Positions 16,255 to 25,565 are shown, numbered from the stretch's first letter. The stretch: 64,000 bases of DNA from Hymenobacter jeollabukensis (GCF_005771675.1 NZ_VAJM01000004.1:248001-312000), one strand, 5' to 3'. The notes: generated by a model from the sequence alone, not told the origin. Numbers and translations: made by a program.

Positions 16255-17934
16255 ATGCGCCATAAATACTTTTTAGCGGCGCTGATGCTGCTGGCCGCCG
16301 CGCCCGCCGCCCTGGCCCAGACTGCCGGCTCAGTGGGCATCGGCACCACCAGCCCCGACCTCTCGGCGGCCCTGGAAGTGCGCAGCACCACGCAGGGCCT
16401 GCTGCTGCCCCGCCTCACGCTGGCCCAGCGCGACGCCCTCACGGCCAGCGCCACCGCCCCGCCCGTGCCCGGCCTGGTCATCTATCAGACCGACAACACC
16501 CCCGGCCTCTACGCCTTCGACGGCTCCGCCTGGGTGCGCCTCGGCGCCGACAACCTGGGCAACCACACCGCCACCCAGCCGCTGAACCTGAACGGCCAGA
16601 AGCTGGTGGACGGCACCACCGCCCGCGCCATCCGCAGCGGCCTCGACCTCAGCCCCGCCGGCCTGCTCACCCTGGGCGCGGCCCGCGTCAGTGCCGACTC
16701 CACCACCGGCCAGGGCCTGCGCCTGCCCGACCTCGACCAGGATTTCATCCTGACCTCCCGCCGGTTCCGGGGGCAGGCCAACCCGCTGAACGTGTCCGGG
16801 GCCGGCGACCGGCTGACCTGGCTCTCGTACTACAGCGCCTTCCGGGCCGGTGGCGTGTCGGGCAACCGCTGGGACTACCCGAACGTGGGGGCCTATTCCG
16901 TCGCCTTCGGCCTCGACAACCAGGCCGGCAGCGACTACACTGTCGCCTTCGGCAGAGAAAACCGGCTGCGGGCCAGCGACTACACGCTGGCGACCGGCTA
17001 CCAAAACGAGTCCGTGCTGGGCTACTACGGGCTCATGATGGGCTACCAGAACGCCTACCGGGGCTACCACGGGTTTGTGGGCGGCTACCAGAGCAAGACC
17101 CAAACCAACAACACCACCAGCTTCGTGCCGTCGCTGGCCTTCGGCTACAGCGCCCAGGCCCGTAGCAGCCAGGGCAACTGCTACGCCCTGGGCTACTACG
17201 CCCGTACCGGCGGCTACTACGGCAGCTTCGTGCTGGCCGACTACTCTCCGGCCCAAAACAGCGACCAGGCCCGGCAGCAGGACTCCCTGGTCAGTACCAA
17301 CTTCAACCAGTTCTCGGCCCGCTTCGCCGGGGGCTACCGCCTGTTCACCACCGCCGCCACCACCACCAGCCAGGGCACGGCCGTTGGGGTGCGGCTCGAC
17401 GCGGGCAGCAATGCTTGGTCTATCATTTCCGACTCCACCAAAAAGGAGCGCGTGGTGCTGGCCGACGGCAACCTGTTCCTCGACCGCATCAACGGCCTGC
17501 GCCTGGGCTCCTGGAACTACCGGGGCCAGAGCCCGGACACCATGCGCCACTATGGCCCCATGGCCCAGGACTTCTTCGCCGCCTTCGGCCACGACGCGGT
17601 GGGGCGCAGCGGCAACCCGACCAGCATCAACCAGGCCGACTTCGACGGGGTGAACCTGATTGCCATCCAGGCCCTGTACCGCCGCGTGCTGCTGCTCGAA
17701 GCCGACCACGCCCGCCAGCGGCAGCAGCTACAGCAGCTCCGGGCGGCTGGCCCCGCCGCATCGGCCACAGCGCCCCGCGCCACCGACGCGGCTGCCGAAC
17801 TGGCCGAGCTGCGCCGCCAAAACGCTGCCCTGCGGGCCCACGCCGCTCAAGCCGACGCCGACCATGCCGCCCTGCTCACCCTGCAGGCCCAGGTGGCCCG
17901 CCTGTTGGGCGAGGGTGCCCAGGCCCGGAAATAG
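16255..17934 (+). CDS. Secreted protein with C-terminal S74 (endosialidase-chaperone) domain
   Basis: 559 aa. Signal peptide ('FLAALMLLAAAPAALAQ'), the 'GSVGIGTTSPD' N-terminal module, a repetitive Gly/Tyr-rich middle ('LATGYQNESVLGYYGLMMGY') resembling trimeric beta-roll heads, then the S74 peptidase/intramolecular chaperone domain. The latter shows 'SDSTKKERVVLADG', with the Ser-Asp cleavage site and nearby Lys, and 'YGPMAQDFFAAFG'; it ends in a coiled coil. Such domains trimerise fibres and then cut themselves off. The surface role is unknown. It lies directly downstream of the two-component pair and shares an operator-like dyad with the regulator gene. Confidence 0.87.
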   Translation: MRHKYFLAALMLLAAAPAALAQTAGSVGIGTTSPDLSAALEVRSTTQGLLLPRLTLAQRDALTASATAPPVPGLVIYQTDNTPGLYAFDGSAWVRLGADNLGNHTATQPLNLNGQKLVDGTTARAIRSGLDLSPAGLLTLGAARVSADSTTGQGLRLPDLDQDFILTSRRFRGQANPLNVSGAGDRLTWLSYYSAFRAGGVSGNRWDYPNVGAYSVAFGLDNQAGSDYTVAFGRENRLRASDYTLATGYQNESVLGYYGLMMGYQNAYRGYHGFVGGYQSKTQTNNTTSFVPSLAFGYSAQARSSQGNCYALGYYARTGGYYGSFVLADYSPAQNSDQARQQDSLVSTNFNQFSARFAGGYRLFTTAATTTSQGTAVGVRLDAGSNAWSIISDSTKKERVVLADGNLFLDRINGLRLGSWNYRGQSPDTMRHYGPMAQDFFAAFGHDAVGRSGNPTSINQADFDGVNLIAIQALYRRVLLLEADHARQRQQLQQLRAAGPAASATAPRATDAAAELAELRRQNAALRAHAAQADADHAALLTLQAQVARLLGEGAQARK

Positions 17935-17961
17935 CAGCCCCACCTGCCTGGGTACTTCCTA

Positions 17962-17991
17962 AAAGCGTCAGCCGAGTTCGGCTGGTGCTTT
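17962..17991 (+). terminator. Terminator-like hairpin after the S74-domain gene
   Basis: AAAGC, a 2-nt bulge, CAGCCGA pair with TCGGCTG, a 2-nt bulge, GCTTT. The following T-tract is short. 27 nt after the stop. Confidence 0.55.
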
Positions 17992-18194
17992 GTGTTAGTT
18001 GGTGTTGAGACGCCGCCGGGCGCCTTGATCATCCTTAAATCCACTCGGGTACCGACGCTGCGCGGGGTAAAATCCGGACGTCAGCGCTGGTGCGCGGCCA
18101 ATCCGCTGACCGGCCCGATGCCGTTTATGCGGCCCGGCCAAACCAACTTTGTGGTTTCGGCTGTTACCCCAGCATCACCCGCCGCATTTTTCGC

Positions 18195-18980
18195 ATGCCC
18201 CAAGACCTCATTACCGCCTTGCAGGCCCGCCTGGCCCCGGCCCGCCAGCAGCTCGTCGACCACTCGGTGTACCAGTCCCTGCACACGCTCGACGATTTGC
18301 GCGTGTTCATGCAGCACCACGTCTTTGCCGTGTGGGATTTTATGTCGCTGCTCAAAGCCCTGCAGCGCGACCTGACCTGCGTGACGCTGCCCTGGGTGCC
18401 CAAAGGCTCGCCCAGCACCCGCCGCCTCATCAACGAAATCGTACTGGAAGAGGAAACCGACGTCGACCCCGAAGGCCGCCCCACCAGCCACTTCGAGCTG
18501 TACCTGCGCGCTATGCGGGAGTGCGGCGCCGACACCCAGCCCATGCAGCGCCTGCTCGACGCGCTGGCCCAGGACCAGGACCTCGAAGCCGCCCTGGAAG
18601 CCGCCGACGCCCCGGCCACCGTGCGCACCTTCGTGCGCCAGACTTTCGACGTGGTGGGCGCCGGCCAGCCCCACGCCGTGGCCGCCGCCTTCACCTTTGG
18701 CCGCGAAGACGTGATTCCCGACATGTTCCGCCACCTCGTCGGCGACCTGCGCCAGCGCTTCCCCGGCCAGCTCGACACCTTCACCTACTACCTCGACCGC
18801 CACATCGAGCTGGACGAGGAGGCCCACGCCCCGCTGGCCCAGCAGATGGTGCGCGAGCTGTGCCAGGACGATGAGCAGAAGTGGCAGCAGGCCGCTGACG
18901 TGGCCGCCCGCTGCATGCAGGCCCGCGTGGCGCTGTGGGACGGCATCCGCGCGGCCCTGCCCGTGCCGGCCGGGGCGTAG
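18195..18980 (+). CDS. DUF3050 domain protein (haem-oxygenase-like fold)
   Basis: 261 aa. 'VDHSVYQSLHTLDDLRVFMQ' and 'FAVWDFMSLLKALQRDLTCV' followed by 'INEIVLEEETD' match DUF3050, an uncharacterised family predicted to adopt the all-helical fold of haem oxygenase / TenA proteins; several His and Glu residues in these motifs could bind metal. No signal peptide, so cytoplasmic. Start 18195 gives the conserved N-terminus. Its reaction is unknown. Confidence 0.85.
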   Translation: MPQDLITALQARLAPARQQLVDHSVYQSLHTLDDLRVFMQHHVFAVWDFMSLLKALQRDLTCVTLPWVPKGSPSTRRLINEIVLEEETDVDPEGRPTSHFELYLRAMRECGADTQPMQRLLDALAQDQDLEAALEAADAPATVRTFVRQTFDVVGAGQPHAVAAAFTFGREDVIPDMFRHLVGDLRQRFPGQLDTFTYYLDRHIELDEEAHAPLAQQMVRELCQDDEQKWQQAADVAARCMQARVALWDGIRAALPVPAGA

Positions 18981-19012
18981 CGGCCCCGAACTTCGGCGCC
19001 GCGCTTGCGTTG

Positions 19013-19056
19013 AGCAGAAGAGCCGCCGGGCACCAAGGCCCGGCGGCTCTTCTGCT
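19013..19056. other. 19-bp perfect hairpin ending one base before a start codon
   Basis: Positions 19013-19031 and 19038-19056 are exact reverse complements with a 6-nt loop ACCAAG. No T-run follows and the next ATG is at 19058. It may terminate the DUF3050 transcript or hide the ribosome site of the lipoprotein gene. Confidence 0.85.
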
Positions 19057-19057
19057 T

Positions 19058-19417
19058 ATGACTACCCTTCGATACTTGCCCTTGGCCGCGGCCGGCCTGC
19101 TGGCCCTGGCCCTCGGCGCCTGCACCGCCTCCGATAGCGCCGTCGAAACCGACCGGGCGCCCACTGAAATTCGCACCGACGCCGACCGGCAGGCTGCCTA
19201 CAACCGCGGCATCGGAGCCGGCGGGGCCGCGCCCGATGCCACGCCCGGCCGCGTGCCGCAGGTGCGCGAGCAGGCCGCCGCCTCGGGCGGGCGGCAGCGC
19301 ATCGAAACCATCAACACCAACGACCCCAACAACACCAGCCAGGAAACGCGCATGCGCCGCATTCAGGGCAACCCCAACATCACCACCACCGACACCCTGC
19401 TGAACCGCCGGCCCTAG
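19058..19417 (+). CDS. Small lipoprotein of unknown function
   Basis: 119 aa. N-terminal lipoprotein signal with lipobox 'LGAC' after 'LAAAGLLALAL', then a polar, probably disordered chain rich in Asn, Thr, Arg and Gly ('RIETINTNDPNNTSQETRMR'). No known domain recognised. The start abuts a 19-bp hairpin, so translation may depend on its opening. A shared bidirectional terminator follows. Confidence 0.7.
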   Translation: MTTLRYLPLAAAGLLALALGACTASDSAVETDRAPTEIRTDADRQAAYNRGIGAGGAAPDATPGRVPQVREQAAASGGRQRIETINTNDPNNTSQETRMRRIQGNPNITTTDTLLNRRP

Positions 19418-19438
19418 CCCGCGCTGCCCACACATGCC

Positions 19439-19485
19439 GAAGCCGCCCCGACCAGTCCCGCGATAGGGACGGCCGGGGCGGCTTC
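19439..19485. terminator. Bidirectional terminator between convergent genes
   Basis: GAAGCCGCCCCG (19439-19450) pairs with CGGGGCGGCTTC (19474-19485), extended inward by AGTCCC/GGGAC. No long T-run; the assignment rests on position between two converging genes. Confidence 0.6.
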
Positions 19486-19505
19486 AGGGTGCTAAGCGGT
19501 AAGGC

Positions 19506-20267
19506 TTAGATGTCGTTGACGGCCGGGGCGGTGTCGCTGGGCGCAGCGTTGTTGTCGGCGGCGGGGCGCTTGGCGGCCGGGCGGGCGGCGGTGGCGCGGG
19601 AGCGGTTGGTGCGGGCCGGGGCGGCGGGCGCAGCCGCTACCGATTTGGCGGCGGCCGGTTTGGCCGCTGGTTTAGTCGTGGCCGGCTTGGCGGCTACGGG
19701 CTTGGCCACCACCGGCGCGGCGGCGGCCGGCGTGCGGCGCGGGGCGGGGCGGCGCACCGGCCGGGGCGCCGGGGCCGGCATGGCGGGCACCGAATAGGTC
19801 GACGGATCGGCCTGAATGCTCTGCGAAGCGGGCGCCGCGCCGTTCAGCACTTCCTCAAACAGCTGCTGGGTTTCCTGCTCCAGCCGCAGCGAAGCAGCCG
19901 CCACCACTTCCTGAATCTGGGCTTTGGTTTCCTGGCGGATGCGCTTGCTGAGCTCCTTCACGCGCCGGTTCAGCTCTTTCTGGGCCTGCCTGGCGGCGGC
20001 TTTGGCCAGCTTTTTCTGTTCCTTCTTCGAGGGCTCGGGGGCCGCCAGGGCCGGCAGGTCGATGCTGGTGTGGGCGGCCAGGGAGGCGGCTTTTTCCTGG
20101 GCTTTGGCGGCTTTGCGCTCGGCTTTGGCGGCTTTTTCCAGGGCTTTTTCCTCGGCCTTGGTGGCTTTGCGCTCCTCCTTGCGGAGGGCTTTCTTGCCCT
20201 TTTTCAGGGGCGCAGTGTCCGCCACCAGCTGAGGAACGGAGGTATTGGGTAGGGTAGGGAGGGCCAT
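19506..20267 (-). CDS. Ala/Lys/Pro-rich hypothetical protein
   Basis: 253 aa. The N-terminal half is a Lys/Ala/Glu-rich charged helix or coiled coil ('ALRKEERKATKAEEKALEKA'), the middle a helical 'EVVAAASLRLEQETQQLFEE', and the C-terminal third a low-complexity Ala/Pro/Lys tail resembling histone-H1-like or phasin-like tails. No catalytic motif. It could bind nucleic acid or polymer granules, but this is inference from composition only. ATG 20267 is the only sensible start. Confidence 0.65.
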   Translation of the reverse strand: MALPTLPNTSVPQLVADTAPLKKGKKALRKEERKATKAEEKALEKAAKAERKAAKAQEKAASLAAHTSIDLPALAAPEPSKKEQKKLAKAAARQAQKELNRRVKELSKRIRQETKAQIQEVVAAASLRLEQETQQLFEEVLNGAAPASQSIQADPSTYSVPAMPAPAPRPVRRPAPRRTPAAAAPVVAKPVAAKPATTKPAAKPAAAKSVAAAPAAPARTNRSRATAARPAAKRPAADNNAAPSDTAPAVNDI

Positions 20268-20477
20268 GGGACGAAGAGTTTAGCTCGGTGTGGTATTGGA
20301 CGCGTAAATCAAGGTAATTGTTATCAATCCGTTATGTTAAGTTTTTTGCACTCCCGCCGCGGCACGTAACGTGCTGAACGCCGCAACTGTAGCCCAATCG
20401 TCGTTTCTTTGCGCTTTCAAATTTGAATTTGTCCGGCCGAGCTAACCCGAAGCCGGCTCGCGTTGTTCTCTCTCCCG

Positions 20478-22523
20478 ATGCAAACCACTCCCCAACGCTA
20501 TACCGTCACGGCGGCGCTGCCCTACGCCAACGGCCCGGTGCACATCGGCCACCTGGCCGGCGTGTACCTGCCCGCCGATATCTACGTGCGCTACCAGCGC
20601 GCCCAGGGCCGCGACGTGAAGTTTATCTGCGGCTCCGACGAGCACGGCGTGCCCATCACCATCCGCGCCCAGAAGGAGGGCGTGACCCCGCAGCAGGTGG
20701 TCGATAAGTACCACGCCATCATCCGCGACTCGTTCAAGGACTTCGGCGTATCGTTCGATATCTACTCGCGCACCTCCAGCGAAACTCACCGCCAGACGGC
20801 CTCCGACTTCTTCCGCAAGCTGTACGAGGCCGGGCAGTTCACCGAACAGGTGTCGCAGCAGTACTACGACGAGGAAGCCCAGCAATTCCTGGCCGACCGC
20901 TACATCGTGGGCACCTGCCCCACCTGCGGCAACGAAAACGCCTACGGCGACCAGTGCGAGCGGTGCGGCACCTCCCTCAGCCCCACCGACCTCATCAGCC
21001 CGCGCTCCATGCTCTCGGGCAACCAGCCCGTGCTGCGCGAAACCAAGCACTGGTACCTCCCGCTGGATCAGTACGAGCCCTGGCTGCGCGAGTGGATTGT
21101 GGAAGGCCACAAAGCCGACTGGAAAACCAACGTGTACGGGCAGTGCAAGTCGTGGATCGACCAGGGCCTGCACCCCCGCGCCGTGACCCGCGACCTGGAC
21201 TGGGGCGTGCCCGTGCCGGTGGAAGGCGCCGAGGGCAAGGTGCTCTACGTGTGGTTCGACGCGCCCATCGGCTACATCTCGGCCACCAAGGACCTGCTGC
21301 CCGACGGCGAGTGGCAGAAGTACTGGCAGGACCCGGGCACCAAGCTGCTGCACTTCATCGGCAAGGACAACATCGTGTTCCACTGCATCATCTTCCCGGC
21401 GATGCTCAAGGCCCACGGCGACTTTATCCTGCCCGACAACGTGCCCGCCAATGAGTTCCTGAACCTGGAAGGCGACAAAATCAGCACCTCCCGCAACTGG
21501 GCCGTGTGGCTGCACGAGTACCTGCAGGATTTCCCCGGCAAGGCCGACGTGCTGCGCTACGTGCTCTGCGCCAACGCCCCCGAAACCAAGGACAACGACT
21601 TCACCTGGAAGGACTTCCAGGCCCGCAACAACAACGAGCTGGTCGCCAACCTCGGCAACTTCGTCAACCGCGCTGTGGTGCTGACCCACAAGTTCTTCGC
21701 CGGCCAGGTGCCCGCCGCCGGCGAGCTGACCGCCGCCGACCAGGAAGTCCTCGCCCAGCTGGCCGAATTCCCCCAGCGCGTCGGGGACCTGATTGAAAAC
21801 TACCGCTTCCGCGACGCGCTCAACGAGCTGATGAACCTCACGCGTCTGGGCAATAAGTATCTGGCCGACACCGAGCCCTGGAAGCTCATCAAAACCGACG
21901 AAGCCCGCACCGGCACCGTGCTGCACGTGGCATTGCAGCTGGCCGCCGCCCTCGTCACGCTGATGGAGCCCTTCCTGCCCGCCGCCTCGGCCAACCTGGG
22001 CCGGATGCTGAACCGGACCAACGGCAAGTGGGACGAAGCCGGCCGCCCCGATGCGCTGCCCGCCGGGCACCCGATCAACGAAGCCGCGCTGCTATTCGAC
22101 AAAATCGAGGACCAGACGGTGGAAGCCCAGGTGCAGAAGCTGCTCGACACCAAGCTGGCCAACCAGCTGGCCAACGCCCCGGTAATGCCGGCCAAGGAAG
22201 ACGTGTCGTTCGAGGACTTCGGCCGCATGGACCTGCGCATCGGCACCATCCTCGCGGCCGAGAAAGTAGCCAAGACCAAGAAGCTGCTGAAGCTCACCGT
22301 CGACACCGGCCTGGACAAGCGTACCATCGTGTCGGGCATTGCCGAGCACTTCGCGCCCGAGCAACTGATAGGCCAGCAGGCCCTGGTGCTGCTCAACCTC
22401 GCCCCGCGCGAAATCAAGGGCATCGAAAGCCAGGGCATGCTGCTGCTGGCCGAAAACGCCGACGGCAAGCTCAGCCTGATGCAGCCCGGCCAGCCCGTGC
22501 GCCCCGGCTCCTTCGTGGCGTAA
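20478..22523 (+). CDS. metG: Methionyl-tRNA synthetase
   Basis: 681 aa class I aminoacyl-tRNA synthetase charging tRNA-Met. '[15 protein letters not shown]' contains the HIGH motif (residues 22-25), zinc ligands are in '[18 protein letters not shown]', and '[15 protein letters not shown]' contains the KMSKS equivalent. The C-terminal 100 residues are an OB-fold tRNA-binding domain ('[17 protein letters not shown]'), as in dimeric bacterial MetRS. ATG 20478 was preferred to a TTG 15 nt upstream. A possible -7 box TTTCTTTG lies at 20404-20411. A strong bidirectional terminator follows. Confidence 0.97.
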   Translation: MQTTPQRYTVTAALPYANGPVHIGHLAGVYLPADIYVRYQRAQGRDVKFICGSDEHGVPITIRAQKEGVTPQQVVDKYHAIIRDSFKDFGVSFDIYSRTSSETHRQTASDFFRKLYEAGQFTEQVSQQYYDEEAQQFLADRYIVGTCPTCGNENAYGDQCERCGTSLSPTDLISPRSMLSGNQPVLRETKHWYLPLDQYEPWLREWIVEGHKADWKTNVYGQCKSWIDQGLHPRAVTRDLDWGVPVPVEGAEGKVLYVWFDAPIGYISATKDLLPDGEWQKYWQDPGTKLLHFIGKDNIVFHCIIFPAMLKAHGDFILPDNVPANEFLNLEGDKISTSRNWAVWLHEYLQDFPGKADVLRYVLCANAPETKDNDFTWKDFQARNNNELVANLGNFVNRAVVLTHKFFAGQVPAAGELTAADQEVLAQLAEFPQRVGDLIENYRFRDALNELMNLTRLGNKYLADTEPWKLIKTDEARTGTVLHVALQLAAALVTLMEPFLPAASANLGRMLNRTNGKWDEAGRPDALPAGHPINEAALLFDKIEDQTVEAQVQKLLDTKLANQLANAPVMPAKEDVSFEDFGRMDLRIGTILAAEKVAKTKKLLKLTVDTGLDKRTIVSGIAEHFAPEQLIGQQALVLLNLAPREIKGIESQGMLLLAENADGKLSLMQPGQPVRPGSFVA

Positions 22524-22546
22524 GTAGCGGCGGTTCGGGTAGCTGT

Positions 22547-22760
22547 CATTGCGAGGCGAAGCCGAAGCAATCTTTCCTCCAGTAGCACCGCCGCTACCAC
22601 TGGCAGAAACCGAAACGCATCAGACCGAAAACGACACCGCCCGAAACCTCAGACGCAAGGTTTCGGGCGGTGTCGTTTTTAGTTGGTGCCAGTTGGGCCG
22701 TCGTGCCGCGAGAGGAAGGATTGACGCCGCTTGATGCGCGGAATACGTTGCTCGCAATGA
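22547..22760. repeat. Dispersed hairpin element, TCATTGCGAG family, copy 1
   Basis: Ends TCATTGCGAG (22547) and CTCGCAATGA (22760) face each other; inside are CAATCTTTCCTC and GAGGAAGGATTG. It shares the core AGTAGCACCGCCGCT with the copy at 38411. The metG/pth terminator sits within it. Confidence 0.75.
22628..22680. terminator. Bidirectional terminator between metG and pth
   Basis: Arms 22628-22648 and 22659-22679 are perfect 21-bp reverse complements with A/T runs at the outer ends, so both converging transcripts can stop here. Confidence 0.9.
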
Positions 22761-22775
22761 CTGCCAACCGAACCG

Positions 22776-23342
22776 CTACTTCACGTTCACCACGTTCATG
22801 GCCCGCTCGATGCCCAGCGTGCCGAAGGCCAGCACGGCGTCGGCGGCCTTTTCCAGGCGCAGGGGCAGGTCGATCAGCTCGTCGGCCGAGAAGGGGCTGA
22901 GCACGTAATCCACCTGCCGGCCCTTCGAGAAGCTGGAGTCGATGCCGAAGCGTAGGCGGGCGTACTCGTCGGAGCCCAGCGTTTCCTGGATGTGCTTCAG
23001 GCCGTTCTGCCCGCCGGCCGAGCCTTTGCCTTTCAGCCGCAGCTTGCCGAAGGGCAGGGCCAGATCATCGGTAACCACCAGCATCTGCTCCTTTTCCAGC
23101 TTCAGGGTGCTCAGCCAGTGCGCCGCCGCTTTGCCGCTCAGGTTCATGTAGGTGGTGGGCTTCACCAGCACAAAGGTTTTGCCCTTGTGCTTGATTTCGG
23201 TGGTGAAGGCGTGGCGGCCCAGCGCCCAGGGCGCCGCCTCAAACTTGCGGGCCAGGTAGTCACCCACCATAAAGCCCACGTTGTGCCGCGTATCAGCGTA
23301 CTCCGGCCCGATGTTGCCCAGGCAGAGAATCAGGAATTTCAT
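22776..23342 (-). CDS. pth: Peptidyl-tRNA hydrolase
   Basis: 188 aa. Recycles peptidyl-tRNA released from stalled ribosomes. Visible: 'LILCLGNIGPEYADTRHNVG' with the catalytic His, 'VKPTTYMNLSG' with the substrate-binding Asn, the Asp in 'LVVTDDLALPFGKLRLKGKG', and 'SAGGQNGLKHI'. Full length. It lies downstream of rplY, but a terminator and a fresh -7 box (23431) separate them. Confidence 0.96.
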   Translation of the reverse strand: MKFLILCLGNIGPEYADTRHNVGFMVGDYLARKFEAAPWALGRHAFTTEIKHKGKTFVLVKPTTYMNLSGKAAAHWLSTLKLEKEQMLVVTDDLALPFGKLRLKGKGSAGGQNGLKHIQETLGSDEYARLRFGIDSSFSKGRQVDYVLSPFSADELIDLPLRLEKAADAVLAFGTLGIERAMNVVNVK

Positions 23343-23430
23343 AGACCACGGATTCGACGGATTTCTCGGATGCCACGGATTTCGTGGACGATTAGTGGGG
23401 CAGCGCTGCCCGACCGTCTGGGTTAAGAGA

Positions 23431-23438
23431 CAAAATTA
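23431..23438 (-). promoter_or_regulatory. -7 box TAATTTTG for pth
   Basis: An exact TAnnTTTG on the minus strand, 88 nt before the pth start; the left arm of the 9-bp-word palindrome would be in the leader. Confidence 0.55.
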
Positions 23439-23451
23439 TCTAAACGGGTAC

Positions 23452-23488
23452 AAAAAAAAGCCGCCCTGCGAACAGAGCGGCTTTTTTT
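23452..23488 (-). terminator. Rho-independent terminator after rplY
   Basis: AAAAAAAAGCCGC and GCGGCTTTTTTT pair around a 12-nt loop; the T-run is present on both strands. Confidence 0.85.
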
Positions 23489-23559
23489 CAGGATTCAACC
23501 TCCTCCCGAACCGACCACGAAATCCGTGGCATCCGAAAAATCCGTCGAATCCGTGGTCC

Positions 23560-24132
23560 TTATTTCTCGGCTTGCATCTGGCCTTTGAGGGCACGCGGGA
23601 TGGCCACCGTGGCAATCGGAGCCAGCTGGTTGGTCAGGATCTTGTAATCGGCGGTTTCCACCTTGCTTACTTTGATCGACTTGCCCAGGCCCAGGTCCGA
23701 GATGTCCACCTTCACGTAGTCGGGCAGGTTCTCGGGCAGCGCCTGCACTTTCAGCTTGCGCAGCTTCGACACCAGTTTGCCACCGGCCAGTACGCCCGGC
23801 GAAACGCCCACGAACTGAATCGGAATGTCCATTTTCACCTCTTTGCCCTCCTGCAGCTGCAGGAAGTCGACGTGCAGCAGCATCTCGTTCACGGGGTGGA
23901 ACTGAGCATCTTGCACGATGGCGCGGTAGGTGTCACCCTCCACGTTCAGGTCCACGATGTGCACCTCGGGGGTGTACAGCAGCTCGCGGAACAGGATGGC
24001 GGGCACGTAGAAGTGAATTTGCTCGCTGCCACCGTACATCACGCACGGTACATACGACTCCAGGCGCAGGCGCTTGGCTTCCTTCTTGCCGAGATTCGCT
24101 CTTTTAAACCCTACAATCTCCAGGCTTTTCAT
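23560..24132 (-). CDS. rplY: 50S ribosomal protein L25/general stress protein Ctc
   Basis: 190 aa, the long (Ctc/TL5) form of L25 that binds 5S rRNA. 'RANLGKKEAKRLRLESYVPC' is the 5S-binding N-terminal domain; 'HVDFLQLQEGKEVKMDIPIQ' starts the C-terminal TL5 domain. Full length. The -7 box at 24217 implies a leader of about 80 nt. It lies downstream of prs on the same strand, but a dispersed hairpin element and its own promoter separate them. Confidence 0.95.
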   Translation of the reverse strand: MKSLEIVGFKRANLGKKEAKRLRLESYVPCVMYGGSEQIHFYVPAILFRELLYTPEVHIVDLNVEGDTYRAIVQDAQFHPVNEMLLHVDFLQLQEGKEVKMDIPIQFVGVSPGVLAGGKLVSKLRKLKVQALPENLPDYVKVDISDLGLGKSIKVSKVETADYKILTNQLAPIATVAIPRALKGQMQAEK

Positions 24133-24216
24133 AAACTGGTGTTTGAAAAAGTGTGGCCTCTGTTAAAGACCTTGAAATGAAACGGTTCCACCCGGCTGGT
24201 AAGGCCGAAGGGGCCG

Positions 24217-24224
24217 CAAAGGTA
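24217..24224 (-). promoter_or_regulatory. -7 box TACCTTTG for rplY
   Basis: An exact TAnnTTTG on the minus strand, 85 nt before the ATG. Confidence 0.55.
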
Positions 24225-24295
24225 CGCGGAGAAGTTGGGATTGAAAAGCGGGCCGGGACTATATGTGCTGAACCGGGAAGATAACCGTAAAGAAA

Positions 24296-24424
24296 GAACG
24301 TCATTCCGAGCGGAGTCGAGGAATCTCGCGTGCTGACTTCCGCAAGTAATTTCTCCGTTCAACGAGGAAGTTACCATCGAACATCAGCACGCGAGATTCC
24401 TCGACTCCGCTCGGAATGACGTTC
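24296..24424. repeat. Dispersed hairpin element, AACGTCAT family, copy 1
   Basis: Arms 24296-24336 and 24384-24424 are perfect 41-bp reverse complements, beginning GAACGTCATTCCGAGC. The loop is 47 nt. This fills most of the 311-nt gap between prs and rplY; the remainder holds the rplY promoter. Confidence 0.92.
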
Positions 24425-24443
24425 AATTAATCCGGACTATACT

Positions 24444-25373
24444 CTATATAAACAGCGAGCTGATCGACTCGTGCGACACCACGTTGTGGATGGCGCGGGC
24501 GAAGAGGTCGGCCACGGAAATCACCTTGATTTTCTCGTTTTCCTCGCGCAGCGGAATGGTGTCGGTCGTAATCAGCTCCACCAGCGCCGAGTTGCGAATC
24601 CGCTCGTGGGCCGGGCCGCTGAGCACCGGGTGGGTGATGACGGCCCGCACCGAAGCCGCGCCGCGCTCCAGCAGCAGGTCGGCGGCCTTGCACACGGTGC
24701 CGGCCGTATCCACGATATCGTCGACGAGCACCACGTTCATGCCCGTCACGTCGCCGATGACCTGCATGGAGGCAATTTCGTTGGCGCGCAGGCGCATCTT
24801 GTCGCAGACCACGATTTCGGCCCCGAACTTCTTGGCAAAGGCCCGGGTGCGCACCACGCCGCCCACGTCGGGCGAGGCGAAGATGAGGTTGTCGAGGTTG
24901 AGCGAGCGGATGTAGGGCGCCGTGATGGTCGAGCCGTCGAGGTGGTCGACCGGGATGTCGAAAAAGCCCTGAATCTGGCCGGCGTGCAGGTCGCAGGTCA
25001 TCAGGCGGTCGGTGCCCACGCTCTGGATGAACTCGGCCACCACCTTGGCCCCGATGCTCACGCGGGGCTTGTCCTTGCGGTCCTGCCGGGCGTAGCCGAA
25101 GTAGGGCATCACCACCGTCACGTGCTTGGCCGAGGCGCGCTTGGCCGCGTCCACCATCAGCATCAGCTCCATCAGGTTGTCGGCGGGCGGGAAGGTGCTC
25201 TGGATCAGAAACACCTCGCAGCCGCGCACGCTCTCGTTGAAGCTCGGGCCGATTTCGGAGTCGGCGAAGCGCTGAATGGTAAGGTCGCCGAGGGGCTGGC
25301 GGTAGGCGGCGGCGATTTTTTCGGCTACGTCGCGCGACGTGGTGCCGGAGAAGATTTTGACCTGCGAGGACAT
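24444..25373 (-). CDS. prs: Ribose-phosphate pyrophosphokinase (PRPP synthase)
   Basis: 309 aa. Makes PRPP from ribose-5-phosphate and ATP for nucleotide, His, Trp and NAD synthesis. Visible: 'RFADSEIGPSFNESVRG', the flexible-loop 'YFGYARQDRKDKPR', 'CDLHAGQIQGFFD' and the PRPP-binding 'VLVDDIVDTAGT'. Start 25373 gives the usual 'KIFSGTTSRDVAEKIA' N-terminus. A -7-like TACCTTGC lies about 45 nt upstream. Confidence 0.97.
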   Translation of the reverse strand: MSSQVKIFSGTTSRDVAEKIAAAYRQPLGDLTIQRFADSEIGPSFNESVRGCEVFLIQSTFPPADNLMELMLMVDAAKRASAKHVTVVMPYFGYARQDRKDKPRVSIGAKVVAEFIQSVGTDRLMTCDLHAGQIQGFFDIPVDHLDGSTITAPYIRSLNLDNLIFASPDVGGVVRTRAFAKKFGAEIVVCDKMRLRANEIASMQVIGDVTGMNVVLVDDIVDTAGTVCKAADLLLERGAASVRAVITHPVLSGPAHERIRNSALVELITTDTIPLREENEKIKVISVADLFARAIHNVVSHESISSLFI

Positions 25374-25419
25374 GGTAGGAAAAGGGGGACTGAGTGAGCG
25401 AAGCAAGAAGCCGGCAGCC

Positions 25420-25427
25420 GCAAGGTA
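25420..25427 (-). promoter_or_regulatory. -7-like box TACCTTGC for prs
   Basis: Minus strand, 46 nt before the prs start. It matches TAnnTTTG except for the last two bases; the same TAnnTTGC form occurs before pglC and the gene at 60756. Confidence 0.45.
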
Positions 25428-25516
25428 GGGGATGCACGCGCTAGAGGCTTGGTTCGCAGGCCACTCGGGCCCCGGACCACCGCTAGCGTGTGGGCCGACC
25501 CGTCGAAACCGGAAAA

Positions 25517-25561
25517 AGCAAAAGGCGCCGACTCCGCTCCGAAGAGGGGGCCAGCGCCTTT
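25517..25561 (-). terminator. Terminator after tRNA-Gln
   Basis: On the minus strand AAAGGCGC and GCGCCTTT pair (25561-25554 with 25528-25521), then TTGCTTTTTCC follows. Confidence 0.7.
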
Positions 25562-25565
25562 CTAG

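Larger units (their letters stand above)
23344..23558. repeat. 9-bp-word inverted repeat between rplY and pth
   Basis: Arms 23344-23387 and 23515-23558 are 44 bp each and match at 43 positions. Each arm is built from 9-bp words of the type GGATTCGAC and GGATTTCTC. The right arm ends just before the rplY stop; the left begins just before the pth ATG. A terminator and the pth -7 box lie in the loop. Confidence 0.9.

Noticed and set aside
16255-17934. Prophage tail-fibre gene
   Set aside because: S74 domain is phage-like, but there is a signal peptide and no phage genes nearby; such proteins are common as secreted Bacteroidota proteins.
22524-22775. Riboswitch or T-box before metG or pth
   Set aside because: The structure here is a dispersed hairpin with a terminator located downstream of metG and pth, not in a leader.
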